From an uncultured Eubacteriales bacterium (GTDB taxonomy: Bacteria; Bacillota; Clostridia; Christensenellales; Aristaeellaceae): DNA of 58,134 nt. Numbering within the stretch: position 1 is the stretch's first letter; each line of letters begins with the position of its first letter. The notes under the pieces are model-generated. The model saw nothing but the letters and a program-made list of their open reading frames with translations, made no database searches and was not told where the DNA came from. The stretch is taken from contig CACWXY010000037.1 in the NCBI GenBank assembly GCA_902764915.1, forward strand, positions 1-58,134, read 5' to 3'. The position numbers were made by a program, and so were the translations under genes. Below, one piece after another: positions 34,530-42,273 of this stretch.

Positions 34530-35359
34530 ACAATTATACCGTCATAGGGAAACGAATCGCGGATGCGAGAAAAAAGAAGAAGCTGACGCAGGAACAGCTG
34601 GGCGGAAAGCTGGGCGTGAGTTTTCAGGCTGTCAGCTCATGGGAACAGGGCAAGTATATTCCGGACTCGGATCACCTGACGGAACTGGCCGGGATTCTGG
34701 ATCTGTCTCTGGACAGGCTTTTTGCGGAGGAAGAGACTGCGTGGCAGCTGAAGCCCATCAATGATGACTTCGGACATATGTACACGTTTGTCAAGGGAAG
34801 GGCCCAGATCTGGGAGATGCCGCAGACGCTGAAGGTACTGGACCTGCTGCGCGTGGCGCACGGCGCACAGGAGCGGCGGTCGAAGAACGGGTTTGCAACC
34901 AGTTATATGGTGCATCCGCTGACCATGGCGTGCCACGCACTGGCCATGGGACTGAAAGAGGACAATGTCATTGCGGCCTGTCTCAGCCATGACATGGTGG
35001 AAGACTCGGCTATCCCGCTTAAAGAGCTGCCGGTCAATGAAACGGTCAGGGAAGCCGTGCGCTGCATGACCAGACGCGCCTGGGGGGAAAGCGTCTCCAA
35101 AAGCATGGATCTCTATTATGCGGAGATACGGGTAAACCCGCTGGCCTGTCTTGTAAAGTGCATTGACAGATGCAATAACCTGGCGGGCATGGCGGATGCG
35201 TTCAGCCGCCGGCACATGATTCACTACGCGGAAGAAACGGATCAGTACTATCCTGCGCTTCTGGATGTGGTGAAGAAAGTGCCGGAATGGAATAACGCAT
35301 GGTGGCTTCTGCGCTATCAGATACGGAGTCTTTTGGAAACCTATAAGCGTATGCTGTAA
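34526..35359 (+). CDS. XRE helix-turn-helix fused to an HD (SpoT/MESH-like) hydrolase
   Basis: A 277-residue fusion. Residues ~5-62 are an XRE DNA-binding domain (RIADARKKKKLTQEQLGGKL, VSFQAVSSWEQGKYIPDSD). Residues ~85-240 are an HD phosphohydrolase of the type found in (p)ppGpp hydrolases: a first histidine in YMVHPLTMACHA, the HD pair in CLSHDMVEDS, and a later aspartate in LVKCIDRCNN. The relA-like synthetase is absent. The enzyme may remove a nucleotide signal and use its DNA-binding domain to couple this to transcription. It lies in a coupled operon with an unknown protein and a Nudix-PHP fusion. Confidence 0.82.
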   Translation: MNNYTVIGKRIADARKKKKLTQEQLGGKLGVSFQAVSSWEQGKYIPDSDHLTELAGILDLSLDRLFAEEETAWQLKPINDDFGHMYTFVKGRAQIWEMPQTLKVLDLLRVAHGAQERRSKNGFATSYMVHPLTMACHALAMGLKEDNVIAACLSHDMVEDSAIPLKELPVNETVREAVRCMTRRAWGESVSKSMDLYYAEIRVNPLACLVKCIDRCNNLAGMADAFSRRHMIHYAEETDQYYPALLDVVKKVPEWNNAWWLLRYQIRSLLETYKRML

Positions 35360-35371
35360 GGAGGAACGGGA

Positions 35372-36658
35372 ATGGAAAGCAAACAGTTCTGTGCGGGCAT
35401 TGTATACACGCTTTTCTCCGGAGAAGTCATGTTCCGGCTGAGCCGGCAGGCGGACGGGCATTTCGCGATCCCCAAGGCGCAGAAAAGACAGGATGAGACG
35501 GAGCGGGAAACCGCGCTACGGGCGATTCGTATGGATGAACAGCGCCGGCAGATGAAGGAAATGCGTGTGCGGCTGGACAAGGTGTTCGGGGATGATGCGT
35601 ACGGTGTCAGCCGAAGCGGCATTGCGCGCACGACGCTGTATTATGCGGCGTATGTGGATCCGCAGGAGGCAGGGCGTACCCTGCATGAGGGAGAGTGGAA
35701 TGCGTTCGAGAAACTGGTGTACCGTCTGCAGGACAAGCGGGAGCGGGAAGTGCTCACGCATGCCATGTTCTTTCTGCACTGGAAGCATGGACTGCGGACT
35801 GATGCGCAGTGGATTTCGGAGATGGAGACATATCCCGGCGGATGCCAGGGGCTGTGGTACAGAGAACACGCGGTGGATATACACAGCCACATCATCTATG
35901 GAGTAGATGACGGCGCACAGAGCCTGGAGGAAGCCGTGGAACTCATCCGGCTGGACCATGAGGAAGGCGCGGACTTCATCTTTGCCACGCCGCACTACGG
36001 CATTGAGAACGGATATGCGCCGGATGCCTGGGAAGTCAGGGAAAAGTTTGAACGGCTGAAAACCATGGCGGAAAAGGAAGTGCCGGGGGTTACGCTTTTC
36101 CTGGGAACGGAGTGGTACTGCGCGGAGGATATCATGTTTCGCATGCAGAGAATGGAAGCCTGGCCCATGAACGAGCGTCGCCTTTACCTGGTGGAGTTTA
36201 TGGAGTACGGCGTATACAGTGAAAGCGCGCAGGTTATTACAGAGCGGCTTTCGGAGCTGAAAAGGTTCAGATTTCCCGCCATTCTTGCGCACCCGGAGCG
36301 CTACAAGGCAGTGCAGCAGGACTGGTCACTGGTCCGGCGGCTGCGGGATGACTATGACGTTCTGATGCAGGTGAATGCCTATGATCTGTACCTGAACCAA
36401 GACAGCCGTATCCGGGATGTGGCGCAGTGGATGGCGGAGGAAGAGCTGATTACGTTCATTGGAAGCGATATGCATGGACTGCCGCCCAAGCGCGTGCCGA
36501 GAATGCGGGAAGGGATCGAGTGGCTGTATGCGCATACGGACAGCGAGTATGCGAATGATGTGGTCCGCAGAAATGCTGAGCAGTACCTGGGCGTGCCGCC
36601 GCTGCTGGAAACGTGGCAGCCCTTCGGGTATTACGGGAGCGGGAAATGGGAAAAATGA
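35372..36658 (+). CDS. Nudix-like domain fused to a PHP (CpsB-type) phosphatase domain
   Basis: A 428-residue fusion. Residues ~5-150 look like a Nudix hydrolase: a first strand AGIVYTLFSGEVMFRLS, then GHFAIPKAQKRQDETERETA in place of the Nudix box. The box keeps the E-T-E-R-E-T-A-L-R core but lacks the canonical glycine and the last EE pair, so activity is uncertain. Residues ~165-415 are a PHP metal-dependent phosphatase related to CpsB: VDIHSHIIYGVDDG, FATPHYG, FLGTEWY, ILAHPERY and IGSDMHG carry the metal ligands. AGGAGGA lies before the ATG, 13 bases after the XRE-HD stop. The combination is unusual and suggests nucleotide or phospho-sugar turnover. Confidence 0.8.
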   Translation: MESKQFCAGIVYTLFSGEVMFRLSRQADGHFAIPKAQKRQDETERETALRAIRMDEQRRQMKEMRVRLDKVFGDDAYGVSRSGIARTTLYYAAYVDPQEAGRTLHEGEWNAFEKLVYRLQDKREREVLTHAMFFLHWKHGLRTDAQWISEMETYPGGCQGLWYREHAVDIHSHIIYGVDDGAQSLEEAVELIRLDHEEGADFIFATPHYGIENGYAPDAWEVREKFERLKTMAEKEVPGVTLFLGTEWYCAEDIMFRMQRMEAWPMNERRLYLVEFMEYGVYSESAQVITERLSELKRFRFPAILAHPERYKAVQQDWSLVRRLRDDYDVLMQVNAYDLYLNQDSRIRDVAQWMAEEELITFIGSDMHGLPPKRVPRMREGIEWLYAHTDSEYANDVVRRNAEQYLGVPPLLETWQPFGYYGSGKWEK

Positions 36659-36857
36659 GACGGCGGCCTCTGTCTTAAACTGTACTCTGCTGGCTGCGGG
36701 GAAAAAACAGAAAGAAAAGATGCCGTGCAAAGGGCATCGGATGCGAAACGACAAGAGATTCCATTCATGCGCGCTGTGCGATGAAGGACGCAAAAAATGC
36801 CGCCGGTCCCAATGCGGCATTTCGGAAGGAAACGGTTTTGAACGGACATTCCTCGGG
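36659..36857. other. Intergenic stretch with a hairpin
   Basis: No gene is seen. A 9-bp stem (AAATGCCGC / GCGGCATTT, 36797-36824) without a T-run lies ahead of the stronger terminator at 36860. Confidence 0.4.
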
Positions 36858-36859
36858 TG

Positions 36860-36899
36860 AAAAACGAGGCCCTGTCTCACCGCAGGACCTCGTTTTTTT
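36860..36899 (+). terminator. Rho-independent terminator of the XRE-HD / Nudix-PHP operon
   Basis: AAAACGAGG and CCTG pair with CAGG and CCTCGTTTT around a short loop, followed by a run of seven T. It lies about 200 bases after the last stop. Confidence 0.85.
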
Positions 36900-36996
36900 G
36901 CAGCCTTTTATTCCTGCCTGTATATTTCATACTAATCTCAATTTAGAATAACAAAACTAACGATTCTGTGGTATAATCATTCCGGGGGAGATGATT

Positions 36997-37473
36997 ATGG
37001 CATATTGCATCACAGAGGAAGAATATCAAGCAATCAAGGCGAAGGAAAGAGAAACAAAAGACAAGCGGACTTCGAAGAAGCTGAAAGTTCTCATGCTTCG
37101 TTATGAAGGAAAAAGTAATCCGGAAATCGCAGAAAAGCTGGACATGTCATCTGATCGGATAAGTCACATGATAAGTGAGTACAAAAAGGTTGGACTTGAC
37201 GAATACGTGCGCATGAAATATACAGGCCATCATCGCAGTCTGAGTTATGAAGAAGAACAGGAGATACTTGACCAATTCGCCAGCAAAGCGGAAAAGGGTC
37301 AGATCATTACTGTGAAGGAGATAAAAGCTGCCTTTGATGAGAAAATCGGCAAAGACACAGGAAGGGGTTATATCTATATGCTTTTGGAGCGGCATGGATG
37401 GAGAAAGCTGAAGCCCAGATCGCAGCATCCGCAAAAGGCGAGCGATGAAGAAATTGCCGCCTCAAAAAAATAA
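36997..37473 (+). CDS. IS630-family transposase, first frame (DNA-binding part)
   Basis: A ~158-residue helix-turn-helix part of the transposase. It has an N-terminal HTH (LKVLMLRYEGKSNPEIAEKL, MSSDRISHMI) and a second winged/HTH_Tnp_IS630-like half (KGQIITVKEIKAAFDEKIGK, ending LLERHGWRKLKPRSQHPQK). It ends in TCA-AAA-AAA-TAA after a run of seven A (37464-37470). The catalytic part continues in the +1 frame. Adding one A would join both parts as ...SKKNKSKLEG..., which matches the expected continuous protein. Confidence 0.85.
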   Translation: MAYCITEEEYQAIKAKERETKDKRTSKKLKVLMLRYEGKSNPEIAEKLDMSSDRISHMISEYKKVGLDEYVRMKYTGHHRSLSYEEEQEILDQFASKAEKGQIITVKEIKAAFDEKIGKDTGRGYIYMLLERHGWRKLKPRSQHPQKASDEEIAASKK

Positions 37474-38026
37474 GTCCAAGCTGGAAGGCATTCAGTTAGT
37501 TAACAAGGACAAACATGTCAGAATCATGTTTCAGGATGAAGTGGGTTTTGGACGAATCAATACGCCCCAATATTGCTGGATCGATGGAAAGAGACCAAGT
37601 GTCCCTTGTCATCATATTCGAGAATATCGGTGGTATGTGTTCGGCGCTGTAGATCCGATCCCAGGTGATGATTGCTTCCTTGTTGCTCCTCAATGCAATA
37701 CGGTTTGCATGAACGTCTTCCTGGATACTTTATCAAAGCAGTATCGAAATGATGAAATTCTTTTGATTTGTGATGGAGCGGCCTGGCATAAATCGGGAAC
37801 CCTTGTAATACCGTCAAACATCCATATTCAGCATATCCCACCCTATACGCCTGAAATGAACCCCATTGAACAAGTATGGCGTGAAATACGTACCCGTGGA
37901 TTTCGCAATGAAGTGTTTAAAACGTTCAATGATGTGATAAATCGTCTGTGTGAAACGAATCGGTCCATTACTCCAGATGTCATTCGAAGCATTACTGGCC
38001 GCAAATGGGTATTGCCGCTGCTATAA
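37445..38026 (+). CDS. IS630-family transposase, second frame (DDE catalytic part)
   Basis: A 193-residue DDE integrase domain. The first aspartate lies in MFQDEVGFGRI, the second in LICDGAAWHKS and the glutamate in PEMNPIEQVWREIR. All three catalytic acids are present. The frame overlaps the first part by 29 bases. There is no strong independent ribosome-binding site, so the active enzyme probably comes from slippage on the A-run, or the element has lost one base and is inactive. Confidence 0.88.
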   Translation: MKKLPPQKNKSKLEGIQLVNKDKHVRIMFQDEVGFGRINTPQYCWIDGKRPSVPCHHIREYRWYVFGAVDPIPGDDCFLVAPQCNTVCMNVFLDTLSKQYRNDEILLICDGAAWHKSGTLVIPSNIHIQHIPPYTPEMNPIEQVWREIRTRGFRNEVFKTFNDVINRLCETNRSITPDVIRSITGRKWVLPLL

Positions 38027-38085
38027 ACTGAGATTAGTATAATACAATCCCTGTGTCAGACAATACGAAAGGAAGGCTGGGATAC

Positions 38086-38709
38086 ATGATACGCAAGGCG
38101 GAAGCGCATGATCTGGACGCGGTCACAGGGCTGTATGACGCGATTCATCAGGCGGAGGCGGAAGGCCGGCTCTGCGTGGGCTGGGAAAAGGATGTGTATC
38201 CCGTCCGCGCTACCGCACAGGCGGCCCTGGCCAGGGGGGATCTTTTTGTCATGGAAAGGCATGGCCGGATCGTGGGGAGCGGAATCATCAACCAGATCCA
38301 GATGGATGTATATGAGGGCGCTCCCTGGCGGCACACGGCAGACGCAGATCAGGTATGCGTGCTGCATACCCTGGTGATTGATCCAGCGTGCCGCGGCCAG
38401 GGTCTGGGCCAGGCCTTTGCCGCGTATTATGAGGAATACGCCCGGGCAAGGGGATGGCGGGAGCTGCGCATTGATACGAACGCGCGGAATACAGCAGCCC
38501 GTGCCCTGTACCGGAAGCGCGGGTATACGGAGATCGGTATTGTGCCCACCGTGTTCAACGGGATTCCCGGCGTACAGCTGGTACTGCTGGAAAAATGGCT
38601 GGGCGAAACGGCATTGTGCGGTGCGACGCGCAGTACCTGCATGCCTGCGGTTTCAGACAGAAAATGCGACAACTCAGACAGCTTCCATGGAAAAAGCACG
38701 GAATCATGA
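38086..38709 (+). CDS. GNAT-family N-acetyltransferase
   Basis: A 207-residue acetyltransferase. The acetyl-CoA loop is in VIDPACRGQGLGQAFAAYYE, followed by LRIDTNARNTAARALYRKRG, the usual motif A/B order. The N-terminal MIRKAEAHDLDAVTGLYDAI matches the first strand and helix. A tail of ~25 residues beyond the usual end (after LLEKWLGETA) shows no motif. The ATG at 38086 follows GGAAGG. The IS630 element ends 45 bases upstream, so the original promoter has been displaced. Substrate unknown. Confidence 0.88.
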   Translation: MIRKAEAHDLDAVTGLYDAIHQAEAEGRLCVGWEKDVYPVRATAQAALARGDLFVMERHGRIVGSGIINQIQMDVYEGAPWRHTADADQVCVLHTLVIDPACRGQGLGQAFAAYYEEYARARGWRELRIDTNARNTAARALYRKRGYTEIGIVPTVFNGIPGVQLVLLEKWLGETALCGATRSTCMPAVSDRKCDNSDSFHGKSTES

Positions 38710-38821
38710 TATACTGATTACACCGGATCCCGCATCGCCTGCCGGGAACGGCAAGTAACTGGATTGCAGTGCGCTGGCCTCGCGGCCGGGCGTTGCGCAA
38801 TCTACCAGGGACAATGAAAGG

Positions 38822-39016
38822 ATGACAGGAATGAAGGAGTATAAGCTGGTATATCTCAACAAGGGAATCAAGTTCAGCCGGGACAAGGATCTTCAGCAGG
38901 CGGAAGAGATCATCAATCAGTATGCTTCCGAGGGCTGGGAACTGCAGGAAATCACGGCACCGGCAGACGGCATGGGTGCGATGATCGGCGTGTTCTTCAG
39001 GGTGCGGAAACTGTAA
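38822..39016 (+). CDS. DUF4177 small protein
   Basis: A 64-residue protein matching the DUF4177 pattern: MKEYKLVYLNKGIKFSRD at the start, then AEEIINQYASEGWELQEI and a closing hydrophobic strand (GVFFRVRKL). The second ATG (38831, MKEYKL) is the better start by family comparison. Function unknown; members are short single-domain proteins of many Clostridia. A terminator follows 34 bases later. Confidence 0.82.
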   Translation: MTGMKEYKLVYLNKGIKFSRDKDLQQAEEIINQYASEGWELQEITAPADGMGAMIGVFFRVRKL

Positions 39017-39049
39017 CATACTTCTGGCAGTGCGACTGCCATATGCGCT

Positions 39050-39088
39050 CAGCCCCTTGGTTTGAGGCCGGGGCTGGGCCTTTTTTTG
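39050..39088 (+). terminator. Terminator after the DUF4177 gene
   Basis: CAGCCCC pairs with GGGGCTG around a 13-base loop; GGCC and seven T follow. It ends just before the next gene's ribosome-binding site. Confidence 0.75.
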
Positions 39089-39104
39089 TGAAAGGGAGAG
39101 GCGT

Positions 39105-40289
39105 GTGAAAAAGACGAATGGAAGCAGGAAGGCTTCCGGGAACTGGCTGGGGGTTATCCTGTATATGCTGCTGGGCGCTGCCTGCGGGGGCGTGATTGTG
39201 CACTTCATGATGCCCATGGAAGACAGAGGATTCCTGGCGTTCATGGGGATGTTTGTCTGCTTTATGCTGATGGTATACCTTGCCATTATGCTGCAGCTTG
39301 TGCTCCACGAGAGCGGACATCTGCTGTTCGGGCTTCTGACGGGCTATCGTTTTGTGTCCTTTCGGGTCTTCGGCTGGATGCTGCAGAAAAGCGGGAACGG
39401 ACTGCGCTTCTGCCGCTTTTCGCTGGCAGGCACCGGCGGGCAGTGCCTGATGGCGCCGCCGGAGGGCGCGCCGGAACAGATGCCGGTCATGCTCTATCAT
39501 TTCGGCGGCGCGACCATGAACCTTCTGACAGCGCTTGTTTCCCTGGGGCTGTCCCTGGCGCTGCCGGGCACATCCTATCTGTGCCTTTTCCTGCGCCTTA
39601 TGGCGGTGACCGGGCTGTTCTTTGCGTTCATGAACGGGGTTCCGCTGCGCATGGGTCCCGTGGACAATGATGGCCGGAACGCACTGGCGCTCTCGCGCAG
39701 TACAGCGGCCCGGCGTGCCATGTGGGTGCAGCTGATGGTGAATGCACAGACCGCCAGGGGGATCCGTCTGAAGGATATGCCGGACGCATGGTTTGCGAAG
39801 ACTGCACAGGAGGACCCGCACAACAGCATGACGGCCACGATGGAAGTCCTGCGCTGCAATCGGGACATGGACCGGCATGCCTTCCGGGAAGCGGACGCGC
39901 GTATGGCGCGGTGCCTGGAAGGCGACAGCGATATACCGGGACTGTACCGGTACCTGCTTGTCTGTGACCGGATGTTTGTGGAGCTTCTGTCCGGGAACCG
40001 GCGGGAAGTGCTGGACGCGATGCAGACCAGCGAACAGCGCAGGTTCATGAAAGCCATGGAACGCTATCCGTCCGTGATGCGTACGGACTATGCAATGGCG
40101 CTGCTGTCCGACAGGAATGCCGCGAAAGCGGCGCAGATCAAGGCACGCTTTGCGCGTATAGCGCAAAGCTATCCGTACCCGGGTGAGATCGAGGCGGAAA
40201 AGGAATACATGCAGATGGCAGATGACGCCCTGCGGGCTGAAGCAGTTCCGCGGGAGGCGGATGCGAACGGAAAGGAGCAGAACATATGA
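39105..40289 (+). CDS. Membrane protein with HExxH motif (M50-like putative metalloprotease)
   Basis: A 394-residue protein starting at GTG after AAAGGGAGAGG. It has membrane helices at about residues 15-37, 45-70 and 125-185. The HESGH motif (LVLHESGHLLFGLLTGYRF) lies in a helix, as in site-2-type zinc proteases, and a later MNGVPLRMGPVDNDG segment could be the second metal region (N/D-G). The last ~200 residues are soluble and helical. It may be an intramembrane protease or a diverged relative. Its stop overlaps the start of the DIP1984 gene by four bases. Confidence 0.68.
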   Translation: MKKTNGSRKASGNWLGVILYMLLGAACGGVIVHFMMPMEDRGFLAFMGMFVCFMLMVYLAIMLQLVLHESGHLLFGLLTGYRFVSFRVFGWMLQKSGNGLRFCRFSLAGTGGQCLMAPPEGAPEQMPVMLYHFGGATMNLLTALVSLGLSLALPGTSYLCLFLRLMAVTGLFFAFMNGVPLRMGPVDNDGRNALALSRSTAARRAMWVQLMVNAQTARGIRLKDMPDAWFAKTAQEDPHNSMTATMEVLRCNRDMDRHAFREADARMARCLEGDSDIPGLYRYLLVCDRMFVELLSGNRREVLDAMQTSEQRRFMKAMERYPSVMRTDYAMALLSDRNAAKAAQIKARFARIAQSYPYPGEIEAEKEYMQMADDALRAEAVPREADANGKEQNI

Positions 40290-40744
40290 AGCTGGCGGAA
40301 GCACTGCAGGAGAGAGCGGACCTGAACCGGAAGATTGATGAACTCCGAGCAAGACTACAGAACCAGGCACTGGTGCAGGAAGGCGAAAAACCGGCGGAAG
40401 ACCCGGACGCACTGCTGCGGGAGATGACGGAGAGCCTGGACCGGCTGGAGTATCTGATGCGGCAGATCAATAAGACCAACGGTGTATATACGGTGGAGGG
40501 CGAGACACTGACCGCGCTGATCGCGCGCAAGGATATGCTGCGCCTGAAGCAGAGCATCTACCGGGATATCGTGCATGCGGCATCCCAGTCCACCAGCCGT
40601 GCCCGGAACACGGAGATACGGATCCTGCCCACGGTGAATGTGGCACAGCTGCAGAAGGAAGCCGATGCACTGTCCAAAGCACTGCGGCTTGTGGACAACC
40701 GGATCCAGCAGGCCAACTGGATGGCGGAGCTGATCGAAGAATAA
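40286..40744 (+). CDS. DIP1984-family coiled-coil protein
   Basis: A 152-residue, largely helical protein. The opening MKLAEALQERADLNRKIDEL, the central LMRQINKTN and the LPTVNVAQLQKEADALSKAL and RLVDNRIQQANW segments are characteristic of the DIP1984 (septicolysin-like) family. Biochemical function is unknown. It is translationally coupled (ATGA) to the HESGH membrane protein, so the two probably act together. Confidence 0.85.
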   Translation: MKLAEALQERADLNRKIDELRARLQNQALVQEGEKPAEDPDALLREMTESLDRLEYLMRQINKTNGVYTVEGETLTALIARKDMLRLKQSIYRDIVHAASQSTSRARNTEIRILPTVNVAQLQKEADALSKALRLVDNRIQQANWMAELIEE

Positions 40745-41030
40745 GCAGCAGGTAGTCTTTGAAGAGCGAATGTCATGCGGCAGCTGCATGAAGCTGCAGA
40801 CCGAAAGGCCTTCTGTATGGATGGGCGTGGAGCAGCCAGGGGTTCGAATCCTCCAGGATCGCGCAGGCTCCGATCGCGCATGCATGCACAGCGTACGAAG
40901 TATCACGCATTACCCGATATTGGCTTTGAAGACGAGGGTGGGACAGGGGCGTTTTTTCGGTAAGGCTTGACAGGCGTGCACGCCTGCGGTACCGTAGCCG
41001 GGCAGTCATGAATAATGGGAAGGGAAAGGG

Positions 41031-41915
41031 ATGGAACAGCAGATGCAGATTGCAGTGACATATGAGGACGGACAGGTGTTCCAGCATTTCGGGCACACGG
41101 AGTCGTTCAAGGTATATGAGGTGGAGAACGGGAAGGTCGTATCCTCCCGGATCGTCAGCTCGAACGGCAGCGGACACAGTGCGCTGGCCGGGCTTCTTCA
41201 GGAAACCGGGATTGACGTGCTGATCTGCGGCGGGATCGGCGCAGGCGCGCAGGCAGCGCTTGCCGAGCGCGGGATTACGCTGTGCGCCGGTGCGCAGGGC
41301 GATGCGGATGCTGCGGTGGAAGCGTATCTGAAAGGCGAGCTGGTCAATACCGGCGCCAACTGTACGCATCATGGGGAAGGCCATGCCTGCGGTGAGCACG
41401 CCTGCGGAGAGCATGCCTGCGGTGAGCACGCCTGCGGCGAAGACGCAGCGTGCCAGGGCTGCCCGGGCGGGATCCAGGGCAGGAATGTGGGAAAGACCTG
41501 CCGTGTGCATTACCGCGGAACATTCAATGATGGCACGCAGTATGACGCGTCCTATGACCGGGGTGAGCCGCTGGAATTCGTATGCGGCGCGGGTATGATG
41601 ATATCCGGGTTTGACGCGGCGGTGGCGGATATGGAAGTCGGCGAGGTGCGGGATATTCACCTCATGCCCTCCGAGGCGTATGGGGAAGTGGATCCCGCGG
41701 CGGTCTTTACCGTGGAGCTGGCACAGCTGCCCGGCGCGGAAAGCCTTTCGGTGGGCCAGCAGGTATACCTGCAGAACCAGTACGGCCAGCCGTTCCCGGT
41801 CAGGGTTGTGGCCAAGGACCTGACGACCATTACCTTTGATGCGAATCATGAGATGGCGGGCAAGGAACTGAACTTTAGGATTGAGCTTGTGGAAGCAAGC
41901 GACAGAAAAGCATAA
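41031..41915 (+). CDS. NifX-like domain fused through a His/Cys linker to a SlyD-type FKBP isomerase
   Basis: A 294-residue fusion. Residues ~5-105 are a NifB/NifX-type iron-molybdenum cofactor-binding domain (VFQHFGHTESFKVYEV, DVLICGGIGAGAQAALAERG). Residues ~112-150 form a metal-binding linker with four HACGE units and a CQGC. Residues ~155-290 are a SlyD-like FKBP peptidyl-prolyl isomerase with its inserted chaperone flap (KTCRVHYRGTFNDGTQYDAS, GMMISGFDAAVADMEVGE, MPSEAYGEVDP). It could chaperone a metalloprotein and hand over metal. The ribosome-binding site is GGGAAAGGG; the fifth codon is another possible start. Confidence 0.85.
   Translation: MEQQMQIAVTYEDGQVFQHFGHTESFKVYEVENGKVVSSRIVSSNGSGHSALAGLLQETGIDVLICGGIGAGAQAALAERGITLCAGAQGDADAAVEAYLKGELVNTGANCTHHGEGHACGEHACGEHACGEHACGEDAACQGCPGGIQGRNVGKTCRVHYRGTFNDGTQYDASYDRGEPLEFVCGAGMMISGFDAAVADMEVGEVRDIHLMPSEAYGEVDPAAVFTVELAQLPGAESLSVGQQVYLQNQYGQPFPVRVVAKDLTTITFDANHEMAGKELNFRIELVEASDRKA
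41387..41446 (+). repeat. 15-bp coding tandem repeats (HACGE)
   Basis: Four near-identical 15-base units encode His-Ala-Cys-Gly-Glu inside the NifX-SlyD fusion. In-frame gain or loss of units would change the number of metal-binding residues. Confidence 0.85.
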
Positions 41916-41932
41916 GGCGAAGCACACACAGA

Positions 41933-41976
41933 AGCATGGCGCTCGGGCACAGGACGTGCCGGAGCGCCATGCTTTT
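41933..41976 (+). terminator. Strong terminator after the NifX-SlyD gene
   Basis: AGCATGGCGCTC with an inner GGCAC arm pairs with GTGCC and GAGCGCCATGCT, then TTTT. It lies 18 bases after the stop. Confidence 0.85.
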
Positions 41977-42017
41977 CCTGATGGCCGGATTATCCGCTTT
42001 TTCTCATCCGCATGTTC

Positions 42018-42048
42018 AATATGGCAGAAATATATGGTATACTCTGCC
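42018..42048 (+). promoter_or_regulatory. Possible promoter before the DegV gene
   Basis: A TATACT box with an upstream TGG extension lies about 17 bases after a weak TTCAAT. The DegV gene begins some 230 bases further on; nothing else is seen in the gap. Confidence 0.4.
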
Positions 42049-42273
42049 TATGCACACAGACAGAAACAGAGGGAAAGCCCTGAAAGCATGGGAATGCGTA
42101 TTCTTTCCCCATGCCCGGGGCCTGCTTTCTCTCTGTCATAAGGGAAGCGGCGGCACAAAAGCATGGGACACTGCATCTGCTTTCCGGCCGCGCTGAAAGT
42201 GCACAACTGCTGTTTTTTCGTGCTGCGGGGCCGGGGCGTATGACGGCACGCAATTGTGAGAGGGTGTTGGATA

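Larger units (their letters stand above)
36929..38040 (+). mobile_element. IS630-family insertion sequence
   Basis: The 1.1-kb element is bounded by near-perfect inverted repeats: ATACTAATCTCA (36929-36940) and TGAGATTAGTAT (38029-38040), with further partial match inward (ATTTAG / CTATAAAC). TA dinucleotides form the ends of both repeats, consistent with the TA target preference of IS630/Tc1-like elements. It carries one transposase gene read in two frames. The insertion lies 45 bases before the start of a GNAT gene and after a terminator, so it probably changed that gene's promoter. Confidence 0.85.

Noticed and set aside
40820..40900. tRNA-like T-arm (GGTTCGAATCC) after the DIP1984 gene
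   Set aside because: No matching acceptor, D-arm or anticodon arm could be built upstream, and the T-stem has a mismatch. Probably chance or a very degraded tRNA scrap.
41371..41598. Plus-strand Ala/Ser-rich frame over the HACGE repeats
   Set aside because: Shifted reading of a tandem repeat inside the NifX-SlyD gene.
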